Made by a program: the position numbers and the translations under genes. A stretch of 64,000 nucleotides of DNA from JAVKBW01 sp964352715 (GTDB lineage: Bacteria > Pseudomonadota > Alphaproteobacteria > UBA8366 > Aestuariispiraceae), in NCBI GenBank assembly GCA_964352715.1, contig CAYGSU010000003.1, forward strand, positions 66,237 to 130,236, written 5' to 3'. The notes below the pieces were generated by a model. The model did not search any database. It was given only the letters and a program-made list of their open reading frames with translations, and had not been told where the DNA came from. Shown here piece by piece: positions 9,016 to 16,335 of this stretch; the first letter of the stretch is position 1; every line of letters starts with the position of its first letter.

Positions 9016-9483
9016 ATGCATCGCGTTGGCATTATACCATTTGACACCAAAGAGGGTGCAATCGCCGTGCTTTTCGTTACATCACAGACGCGCGGACGAT
9101 GGATCCTGCCGAAAGGGCGTCAGGAAGAGGGGGAAACCCATCACGATACCTGTCACCGCGAAGGCTTCGAGGAAGCAGGCGTGCGGGGTGTGGTGCTTGG
9201 TAATTTCCCGATGACGGTTTCGGTTACCCGCCAGACCACGGGCACAATCGCCCGTATTCCGGTGACGTATTATCCGTTTCTGGTCACCGAACAGGTTGAT
9301 GACTGGCCTGAAAGAAAGAAACGTCAGCGTCACTGGGCCCTGATCGAAGACGCATCCAGGGTCGCCTACCGAGAGGACCTGCTGGGATTGATTCGTCAGT
9401 TCGATGACCTGAGCGACTGGATCAGAGAAGCCGCAGAACAGCATAGAACAACGCAGCAAGAGCCGCTGATGCCGGCACTGTAA
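9016..9483 (+). CDS. NUDIX hydrolase
   Basis: 155 residues from ATG 9016, preceded by a purine-rich AAAGGAACGGAA. The NUDIX box is complete at about residues 34-56: G, five residues, E, seven residues, then REGFEEAGV. The size and the early RGRWILPKGR motif resemble the diphosphoinositol/diadenosine polyphosphate hydrolase group. The likely reaction is cleavage of a nucleoside diphosphate linked to another moiety; the substrate is not evident. The frame stays open upstream, but nothing before 9016 looks like a start. Its 3' end overlaps that of the convergent phosphate transporter by 62 bp. Confidence 0.9.
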   Translation: MHRVGIIPFDTKEGAIAVLFVTSQTRGRWILPKGRQEEGETHHDTCHREGFEEAGVRGVVLGNFPMTVSVTRQTTGTIARIPVTYYPFLVTEQVDDWPERKKRQRHWALIEDASRVAYREDLLGLIRQFDDLSDWIREAAEQHRTTQQEPLMPAL

Positions 9484-10915
9484 TCACCCAGGCCGCAGCG
9501 ATCGAAAAAACATAGCGTCGTCGGACGAGCATTCGGGAATTCCGGATATTTCTGCTGGCGAAGGCTTCTTCTGCGGTGGCGTTCAGCTTGTGGCCCGGCC
9601 GCAATTTTCGAGTATTCGGGTTTTCCGTAATCTCGCGCAAAAAGCCGACGCCGAACACAGCACCGACGGCAATATGGGTTGAACTTACCGGCAATCCCAT
9701 CGTTGTCGCGATCAGCACTGTTATGGCGACTGACAGGGCGACACAATAGGCACGCGGCGAATTGAGCCGGGTGATCTTTTTCCCGACAACCGTAATCAGC
9801 TTGGGGCCGAACAGGCCAAGGCCGAGGGAAATGCCGAATGCGCCGACGACCATGACCCAGAGCGGAATCGGCACGCTGTCGGAAATTCCGTTCGCATGGT
9901 TCACGGTAGAGACGATGGCGGCGAGGGGGCCGACGGCATTGGCGACATCGTTCGCTCCATGCGCGAAGGAAAGCAGCGCCGCACCGATGATCAGCGGCAG
10001 GTCAAAAAGCTTGTAGATATCCTTTTTCTTGCTGCCGATCGTCGTCAGGCGCCGGGCGATGTAGGGTTTTGAGGCCACCCACGCCGCGGCGAAGGTTACA
10101 GCAGCAATCACGCAGACCGACAGAACCGACGGATGCCAGATTTTGTTCAGACCCTTCATCGACATGTAGGCGGCAAAGGCCGCGGCCATCACCGCAATCA
10201 GCACGGGTACCCAGGTCGCCGCCGCTTTTCTGCTGTCTTTCGGGTAGATGATCTTGACCTTGATGAAATACAGCAGGGCTGCCGCCACCAGCGCTCCGAA
10301 GACCGGTGAGATTATCCAGCTAGCGGCGATTGCGGCCATGGTCGACCAGTTCACCAGACTGACACCGGCCGCGGCGATGCCGGCGCCCAGCACGCCGCCG
10401 ACGATGGCATGGGTCGTGGAAACCGGCGCGCTGAGCATCGTGGCCAGGTTTATCCACAAGGCGGCGGCAAACAGTGCGCTCAGCATGAGAAGCTGGAAAG
10501 CCTCAACGGATACATCGTTACCCGGCGTGATTATGCCTTTCGATACGGTCTCTACGACATCGCCACCGGCGAGCAGAGCGCCGGCGCTTTCGCAGACAGC
10601 GGCGATGACAATTGCGCTGAAAACAGTCAGAACCCGCCCGCCAACAGCCGGTCCCATATTGTTGGCGACATCGTTCGCGCCGATGTTCAGCGCCATGTAG
10701 CCGCCAACAACCGCCGCCGCCATGATCATCAGCCAGTCTTCACTGACGGTGGTATAGGACCCGCCGACCAGTACGGCGATTGCGGAAAGGAACACCGCCG
10801 CCAGCCCGACCGGCAGAATTTTTCCGCGGATATCGAGAACCTTATCCTGCGTAAAACCGAATCGACGAAGATCGTTTACATAGCGGTGTTCAGGTTTTTT
10901 AACGGGATCAGGCAA
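9422..10915 (-). CDS. pit: PiT family inorganic phosphate transporter
   Basis: About 497 residues with roughly 10-11 membrane helices and both copies of the PiT signature GANDVAN-x2-GP (NIGANDVANNMGP in the N-terminal half, AHGANDVANAVGP in the C-terminal half). The family imports phosphate-metal complexes with protons. The start is unclear: the frame is open to a TTG at 10999, but TTG 10915 gives the more typical N-terminus (PDPVKKPEHRYVNDL) and leaves a Pho-box-like repeat upstream instead of inside the gene. No DUF47/PhoU-like partner is adjacent. The last 62 bp overlap the NUDIX gene on the other strand. Confidence 0.9.
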   Translation of the reverse strand: MPDPVKKPEHRYVNDLRRFGFTQDKVLDIRGKILPVGLAAVFLSAIAVLVGGSYTTVSEDWLMIMAAAVVGGYMALNIGANDVANNMGPAVGGRVLTVFSAIVIAAVCESAGALLAGGDVVETVSKGIITPGNDVSVEAFQLLMLSALFAAALWINLATMLSAPVSTTHAIVGGVLGAGIAAAGVSLVNWSTMAAIAASWIISPVFGALVAAALLYFIKVKIIYPKDSRKAAATWVPVLIAVMAAAFAAYMSMKGLNKIWHPSVLSVCVIAAVTFAAAWVASKPYIARRLTTIGSKKKDIYKLFDLPLIIGAALLSFAHGANDVANAVGPLAAIVSTVNHANGISDSVPIPLWVMVVGAFGISLGLGLFGPKLITVVGKKITRLNSPRAYCVALSVAITVLIATTMGLPVSSTHIAVGAVFGVGFLREITENPNTRKLRPGHKLNATAEEAFASRNIRNSRMLVRRRYVFSIAAAWVITVPASAALAALFYAVLRLL

Positions 10916-10962
10916 GACTTCGAACCAGTTCTTTGGGGAGCGGTGTCGGCTGCAACACAAAT

Positions 10963-10980
10963 GAAACAAATGTGTAACAA
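10963..10980 (-). promoter_or_regulatory. Pho-box-like direct repeat in front of the phosphate transporter
   Basis: On the minus strand TTGTTAC and TTGTTTC are separated by 4 nt, giving the 11-bp period of a Pho box (two CTGTCAT-like heptamers). The match to the consensus core is partial. Position before a phosphate transporter is the main argument; PhoB binding is inference. Confidence 0.3.
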
Positions 10981-11052
10981 TTCCGGCGTCGTTTCCCAAC
11001 CCGTTTCAATTAAATCAGAGCCTGCCTCTCGGCCGGCCGTCTGCTAATCCGG

Positions 11053-13077
11053 TCAGGCCGCCGCTTCGGATTGCTGCTGCACGACCTTGTCGGCATCCTT
11101 GCCGGTCAGTTCCTGCAGGTGATCGAACTGCGCTTCAAAGGTTGCGGTGCCCTGAGTGGCAGACCGAAGCTCCACGATCAGATCCTGCATTTCCGCCGCC
11201 GGCATGTAGCAGGTTACTTCGTCCCAGCCATCCCATCCGGTCTTGGTGTCGAAACCGAGTATCTGTCCACGCCGTCCCGTGACGATGCGCTGAATGCTGG
11301 CGGTGTGTTCCGTCGGCATCGAGATCATGACGCTGTTGACCGGTTCAAGCAGCACCGGCTGGGCTTCTGGCAGGCCTTCTCGGAGAGCCATTGCGCCGGC
11401 TTTTCTGAACGCCATTTCCGAGGAATCAACCGAATGATACTGGCCGTCGAACAGCGTCACCGAAATATCGACGACGGGAAAGCCCAGCGGCCCCTTCTCC
11501 AATGCCTCGCGCGCACCGGCTTCAACAGCCGGTATGTACTGCTTCGGCACGGAGCCGCCGTGAATTTTCTGCTCGAACACAAATCCTGCACCGCGCGACA
11601 GCGGGGCGATATCGACCTGAACATCGCCGAATTCGCCGTGTCCGCCGGATTGCTTCTTATGCCGGGCGTGTTTCTGAACAGGCTTACGGATTGTCTCGCG
11701 GTACGGCACGCGCGGTTGCGAGGCGATGACGGTCAGACCCGACCGGTTTTTCAGTTTTTCGAGCGCCAGTTTCAGATGCATTTCGCCCTGGCCGCGCATG
11801 ACGTATTCGCCGGTGATCTCGTCGTGTTCCGTACTGAGCGACGGGTCTTCATCGAGAATTTTTTGCAGATTGGCCGGTAATTTTACATCATCGCCGCGGC
11901 TTTCCGCCTGAATCGCCAAAGTGAAAAGCGGATTGGGCAGTGCGGGCCAGCCATCACGGCTTGATGCGCCGCCGGTGTCCAGCAGGTCGCCGGTCGTGAC
12001 CTCATCCATCTTGCCGAGCCCGATAACCTCGCCTGCAGTGGCTTCGGTTACCCGTTCAAGGTTCTGACCGAACAGCCGGTTCAGACCGGCCGGTCGATGC
12101 CCGCCTATCGTATCGCCGTCAGACAGGCTGCCGGTAAGGATGCGTCCGATTGAAATTTTTCCGGCGTGGCCGGCATGAATGGTCTTGAACACCCTGACCC
12201 GGGTTTCATCGCCGGTAAGGCCAAGCCGCTCTACAGTGGCCTTGATATCCGGCGCATCGTGACGCAACGCTTTCAACAGCCGCCGTACGCCGTTCGCGTT
12301 CTGCGCCGAGCCGAAAAAAACCGGCACTATCAGGTTGCCGGCAAGGTCCTTCGTCATGTTGGCGTATACCTCATCGGTGGAAGGCACCGTATCCTCCAGC
12401 AGTTTTTCCAGCAGATCGTCATCGAAATCGGCCAGGTTCTCCAGCAGTTCGGTTCGGGCGTCTGTCTCCCTGTCCTGAACCGACTCCGGGATCGAAATGA
12501 GGCTCGACGGTTTTCCTTCCTCCCAGTTGAAGGCGCGTTCGGAAACCAGGTCGACATGGCCGGTCACGGTTTCGCCATCGCGGATCGGAATTTCCCGCAA
12601 TACCAGCGGTCTTGCCGATGCGCCCTGCAGCGCCTCCATGGTTTCGCGAACGCTGACCGGACCGTGATCCACCTTGTTGATGAACACCATATGCGGCACG
12701 TCATTTTCATCGAGCGCCCGCAGCATCGGCGCCATTGCAGCGGCCTTCGACGGGTCCGGTTCGCACACAACGATGGCAACATCCGCAATCGTCATCGCAC
12801 CCATGGTTTCATAAATCAGTTCGCCGGAACCGGGGCAGTCGATGAATGTCCATGTTTCGCCCAGATAATCGGCGGTCGCGACGTTCAGTTCCGTCGACAT
12901 CTGGTGGGCGCGTGCTTCAGCGGAACCATCGCCGACACGCGATCCGTCGTTAACGCTGCCGCGCCGGTTCAACGCGCCCGCCTCGACGAGAATGGCTTCC
13001 AGAAGTGATGTCTTGCCTGAAAGATAGGGGCCGCAGATTAAAGCAGCACGCGGAGTCGATGGATGGATAACGGTCAT
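11053..13077 (-). CDS. elongation factor G-like GTPase (atypical EF-G paralogue)
   Basis: 674 residues with EF-G domain order: G domain, domain II, then domains III-V ending in QGTATFEAQFDHLQEL. The P-loop is GPYLSGKT (16-23) and G4 is NKVD (134-137). G3 reads DCPGS (80-84) where EF-G has DTPGH, so the catalytic histidine is absent, and the G2/switch I RGITI motif is replaced by STELNVA. These are features of an EF-G paralogue, not of the main translocase. Its role is unknown; ribosome-linked functions such as recycling or stress are possible. The start is fixed by GGGAGGA 7 nt upstream. It is divergent from the DUF427 operon. Confidence 0.88.
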   Translation of the reverse strand: MTVIHPSTPRAALICGPYLSGKTSLLEAILVEAGALNRRGSVNDGSRVGDGSAEARAHQMSTELNVATADYLGETWTFIDCPGSGELIYETMGAMTIADVAIVVCEPDPSKAAAMAPMLRALDENDVPHMVFINKVDHGPVSVRETMEALQGASARPLVLREIPIRDGETVTGHVDLVSERAFNWEEGKPSSLISIPESVQDRETDARTELLENLADFDDDLLEKLLEDTVPSTDEVYANMTKDLAGNLIVPVFFGSAQNANGVRRLLKALRHDAPDIKATVERLGLTGDETRVRVFKTIHAGHAGKISIGRILTGSLSDGDTIGGHRPAGLNRLFGQNLERVTEATAGEVIGLGKMDEVTTGDLLDTGGASSRDGWPALPNPLFTLAIQAESRGDDVKLPANLQKILDEDPSLSTEHDEITGEYVMRGQGEMHLKLALEKLKNRSGLTVIASQPRVPYRETIRKPVQKHARHKKQSGGHGEFGDVQVDIAPLSRGAGFVFEQKIHGGSVPKQYIPAVEAGAREALEKGPLGFPVVDISVTLFDGQYHSVDSSEMAFRKAGAMALREGLPEAQPVLLEPVNSVMISMPTEHTASIQRIVTGRRGQILGFDTKTGWDGWDEVTCYMPAAEMQDLIVELRSATQGTATFEAQFDHLQELTGKDADKVVQQQSEAAA

Positions 13078-13382
13078 GAACAGGTCCTCCCGAAGGCCGG
13101 CCAAGCGTCTATGACTTGGCTCTGTTGTGCCAGGCGTCGGTGGGACCCGTTGCAATCGGTAGGCTGTAGCCGATCGTTTTCGTGGCGGTTGGCTTTTCGC
13201 CCCCTTGGTGCGCGGCCCTTAGCCGGCGCGTTCTTCTATTCTTCATGCAAGCCTAACGCCGAATGCGCGCGCTTGCCAAGCATTTCGGATCAGTTGCGTC
13301 TGTGACGCCGGCGGGATGACCGGTTGACGTTTGCGTGCTCAGGTTAAATTCTCTGGTCTGGTTCTGCAGGAAGGGAACACTG
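13078..13382. promoter_or_regulatory. 305-bp divergent intergenic region
   Basis: This region separates the EF-G paralogue (minus strand) from the DUF427 operon (plus strand) and must carry both promoters and ribosome sites. I see no open frame with a ribosome site, no repeat and no GANTC cluster in it. A strong Shine-Dalgarno for each flanking gene lies at its edges. Confidence 0.5.
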
Positions 13383-13784
13383 ATGGCGATAGCGAAACCG
13401 GCGCCGGGATTTGAGAAAAACCCTGACCACCCGCTTTCGGTGCGGCCGCAACGGATACATGTCGTTGTTCGGCTTGGCGACGAAATCGTTGCGGATGCGA
13501 AGAACGTCCTGGTTGTCGAGGAAGGCGACTATCCGCCGCGCTACTACATTCCGGCTTCGGATGTCCGGATAGACTTGCTTGAGCCGACTGACCATCAGAC
13601 ATACTGCCCCTACAAGGGCGACGCCAGATACTGGACGGTGCGAACGGCCGGGCATGTTCTGGAGAACGGCGCCTGGGCCTATGACGATCCGTATGACGAA
13701 ACGGCGGGTCTGGCCGGACATATCAGTTTCTATACCGAAAAAATGGACATTCACATCAGCGGCGCCAAAGCGGACAAATCATGA
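13383..13784 (+). CDS. DUF427 domain protein
   Basis: 133 residues from ATG 13383, which follows an AGGAAGGGA ribosome site. The conserved DUF427 segment YCPYKGDARYW lies near residues 72-82, preceded by YYIPASDVR. The family is widespread and its biochemical role is not settled. The gene opens an operon: its stop overlaps the start of the dehydrogenase (ATGA). The coupling suggests it works with the oxidation or modification of the same small molecule, but this is only context. Confidence 0.85.
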   Translation: MAIAKPAPGFEKNPDHPLSVRPQRIHVVVRLGDEIVADAKNVLVVEEGDYPPRYYIPASDVRIDLLEPTDHQTYCPYKGDARYWTVRTAGHVLENGAWAYDDPYDETAGLAGHISFYTEKMDIHISGAKADKS

Positions 13785-14857
13785 AAACCTACAGGATCGC
13801 AGCCATTCCGGGTGACGGCATCGGCACCGAGGTTATCAGCGCCGGCGTGCAGGTTTTGCAGGCGCTGCAAGAACGGGTCGGAACGTTCCGCTTCGATGTT
13901 GAAATCTTTCCCTGGGGGTCAGACTTTTTTCGCCAGACCGGTGTCATGATGCCGGCGGATGGCCTGTCCGTCCTGCGCCCTTATGATGCCATTTATTTCG
14001 GGTCAGCCGGCGATCCGGCAGTGCCTGATCACATAAGCCTTTGGGGTCTGCGCCTGAAAATCTGTCAGGGGCTGGACCAGTACGCCAATGTCAGGCCATC
14101 GCGTCTGCTGCCCGGCATCGAAAGCCCGCTTGCGAATGTAACGGCGAAACAGATGGACTGGGTCATCGTGCGTGAAAACTCGGAAGGCGAATATGCCGGC
14201 GTCGGTGGCCGGGTGCATCAGACCCTGCCGCAGGAAATCGGCATGGATGTCGCGGTCTTCACCCGCACCGGGGTTGAACGGATTCAGCGCTTCGCCCTTG
14301 AACTGGCGCGGTCGCGACCCAGAAAGCGGCTGACCCTGGTCACCAAGTCGAACGCCCAGCGCCACGGCATGGTGATGTGGGACGATGTGTTCGAGACCGT
14401 TCGCGCGGACTATCCCGATGTTGAAATCGACAAGATGCTGGTCGACGCGATGACCGTTCGCATGGTGCGCGACCCGGCAAGCCTGGACACGATCGTCGCG
14501 ACGAACCTGCACGCCGATATTCTCAGCGACCTCGCTGCCGCACTGACCGGCAGCATCGGCATTGCACCGACCGGCAACCTGCGGCCGGAAAAAGATGCGC
14601 CGTCGATGTTCGAGCCGATCCACGGATCGGCTTTCGATATCATGGGCAAGGGCATCGCCAACCCGATCGGGTCGTTCTGGAGCGCGGTCATGATGCTGGA
14701 TCACCTCGGCGAAACCGCCGCTGCCGCCAGCCTGATGTCTGCCATCGAGAAGGTGACCGGCGACGGCAGGGTGCGCCCGCACGATCTGGGCGGCGACGCC
14801 TCGACGCAGGCCGTGACCGATGCGGTATGCGAAGCCCTTGCCGGATCGAACGCATGA
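13781..14857 (+). CDS. tartrate dehydrogenase / decarboxylating malate dehydrogenase family (IDH/IPMDH fold)
   Basis: 358 residues, the usual length of TtuC/DmlA proteins. It has the GDGIGTEV start of the beta-decarboxylating dehydrogenases, the IVRENSEGEYAGVGG motif that marks the tartrate/D-malate subgroup, KSNAQRHGM near residue 190, the metal-binding aspartates around MLVDAMTVRMV and NLHADILSDL, and the NAD-binding FEPIHGSAFDI. Known members oxidise tartrate or D-malate with NAD and Mg/Mn. It overlaps both neighbours by 4 nt, so DUF427, dehydrogenase and flavodoxin-like genes form one translational unit. The exact hydroxy-acid substrate is unknown. Confidence 0.88.
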   Translation: MKTYRIAAIPGDGIGTEVISAGVQVLQALQERVGTFRFDVEIFPWGSDFFRQTGVMMPADGLSVLRPYDAIYFGSAGDPAVPDHISLWGLRLKICQGLDQYANVRPSRLLPGIESPLANVTAKQMDWVIVRENSEGEYAGVGGRVHQTLPQEIGMDVAVFTRTGVERIQRFALELARSRPRKRLTLVTKSNAQRHGMVMWDDVFETVRADYPDVEIDKMLVDAMTVRMVRDPASLDTIVATNLHADILSDLAAALTGSIGIAPTGNLRPEKDAPSMFEPIHGSAFDIMGKGIANPIGSFWSAVMMLDHLGETAAAASLMSAIEKVTGDGRVRPHDLGGDASTQAVTDAVCEALAGSNA

Positions 14858-15315
14858 AACGCCTGCTCGCCATCGTTCATGCCCCGTCCCCGAACACGCA
14901 GAAACTGCGCGATGCGCTGGTACGCGGCGCAAACCATGAGGATGTCGACGGGGTGGAGGTGGTCTGCCAGTCGCCGTTCGATACTGAACCGGACGACGTT
15001 CTGGCGGCCGATGCCGTGGTGCTCGGCACCACGGAAAACCTGGGCTACATGTCCGGCGCGCTGAAGGATTTTTTCGACCGCTGCTACTATCCCTGCATGG
15101 ACAAGACGGATGCGCTTCCCTACGCGCTGTTCGTGCGCGCCGGCCTGGATGGCACGGGAACCTGCCGTGCCGTCACCTCGATTGCTTCCGGCATTCGCTG
15201 GAAACCGATCCGCGATCCGCTTGTCTGCAAGGGCGAATGGCAGGATGATTTCGTTGAACAGGTTGAGGAGCTCGGCCTCACCGTGGCGGCCAGTCTGGAA
15301 GCCGGAATCCTTTAG
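14854..15315 (+). CDS. flavodoxin-like / NAD(P)H-dependent FMN reductase family protein
   Basis: 153 residues starting at ATG 14854, which overlaps the preceding stop (ATGA). A flavodoxin-like fold is suggested by the phosphate-binding loop region IVHAPSPNTQKL near residues 7-18 and by the FMN-contact motif TTENLGYMSGALKDFFDRCYY near 59-78. It should bind FMN and act as a cytoplasmic reductase or electron carrier. It lies in the middle of the DUF427-dehydrogenase-enolase superfamily operon; 11 bp separate it from the next gene. The physiological partner is unknown. Confidence 0.8.
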   Translation: MKRLLAIVHAPSPNTQKLRDALVRGANHEDVDGVEVVCQSPFDTEPDDVLAADAVVLGTTENLGYMSGALKDFFDRCYYPCMDKTDALPYALFVRAGLDGTGTCRAVTSIASGIRWKPIRDPLVCKGEWQDDFVEQVEELGLTVAASLEAGIL

Positions 15316-15326
15316 AAAGTACAGCG

Positions 15327-15946
15327 ATGAAAATCACCGATATTCGCGCAACGCCGGTCAACATTCCCTTTGTTGCGCCCTATGTCTTCAGCTATGGATC
15401 GATCGCATCGCTGACCAAAACCGTTATCGAGCTCGACACGGATGATGGTGTTACAGGATTGGGGGAATGTGCGGACGGCGACCGGGCGAAAGATGTTCTG
15501 GCGCTGCGAGACCGGCTGATCGGCGTCGATATTCGGGAAATCACCACGGCGGAAATGCGCTGCCTGCCGGGTATGCGGTTCACGCCCTGGGGCAACATCA
15601 CGGCGCTGAAGCGCGCCTTCGGCGGCATCGAGATGGCGATGTGGGATGCCCGTGCCCGAACCGAAAACGTGCCGCTTTATACCCTGCTCGGCGGGGCGGT
15701 CCGCATGGAAATCGGCCTGACCGAATACTTCTCCTTCCGGTTGCCCGGCGATAATCATCCCGGCGAAATGACGGGGCTGGATGTTGCCCGGCACTGTGGC
15801 CGGCTGCTCGAAGAATTCAACATGGATACGTTCGAAGGCAAGGTCGGCACGGTCGGGCTGGATGAAGAGGTTGAGATGGTTCGCGAAATCCGCGCTGCCA
15901 TCGGCGACCGTCGCCTGATGCTGGATGCAAACGGCGGCTGGACCGT
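15327..15946 (+). CDS. mandelate racemase / muconate lactonizing enzyme family protein (3' end lost in assembly gap)
   Basis: 206 residues are readable before the N run. The N-terminal capping domain (KITDIRATPVNIPF, GLGECADGDR) and the start of the barrel (AFGGIEMAMWDARAR, VPLYTLLGG) are typical of the enolase superfamily. The barrel lysine motif reads FEGKVG near residues 171-176, so the first Lys of the usual K-x-K is a Glu, while the first metal-binding Asp is present in MLDANGGWT (about 198-206). The remaining metal ligands and the second catalytic residue are beyond the gap, so the reaction (dehydratase, racemase or cycloisomerase) cannot be assigned. It is the last visible gene of the DUF427 operon. 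Confidence 0.8.
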
Positions 15947-16046
15947 NNNNNNNNNNNNNNNNNNNNNNNNNNNNNNNNNNNNNNNNNNNNNNNNNNNNNN
16001 NNNNNNNNNNNNNNNNNNNNNNNNNNNNNNNNNNNNNNNNNNNNNN
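15947..16046. other. assembly gap (100 N)
   Basis: A run of exactly 100 N, the conventional placeholder for a scaffold gap of unknown length. It interrupts the enolase-superfamily gene. How much sequence is missing is unknown, so adjacency of the two flanks rests on scaffolding only. Confidence 0.99.
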
Positions 16047-16138
16047 TGCAACGCTGCCATGAACGGTATCTTTCCGAAGGCGTTTTTCCGCAGGGCAAGG
16101 CCGGTACGGGATTCCGGACCCACTATTCCCGTGTTTGA
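16047..16138 (+). CDS. possible 3' tail of a gene entering from the gap
   Basis: In the frame starting at 16049, 29 codons (beginning QRCHERYLSEGVFPQGKAG, ending THYSRV) reach a TGA at 16136, after which the sequence turns AT-rich and intergenic-looking. I do not recognise the tail, and it does not look like a usual enolase-superfamily C-terminus, so it may belong to a different gene hidden in the gap. A second frame is open a little longer, to 16178, but runs into the AT-rich part. Low certainty. Confidence 0.35.
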
Positions 16139-16335
16139 GATCTTGTATAAATCTAGGCGCGGAAGAATAAAAACCTAATTGCATCAACGAATAGTTCTGC
16201 GCGTGATTTAGGGTTGCACTTCTTGCTAAAGCGATGAACCATTCTCCATCGGAACCGCCTCAAAGAGGCAAGACACGATTGCTCCAGAACTTATAATTCC
16301 GGCGGTTCCCAACATAAGAACATGGAGGGCATCCA

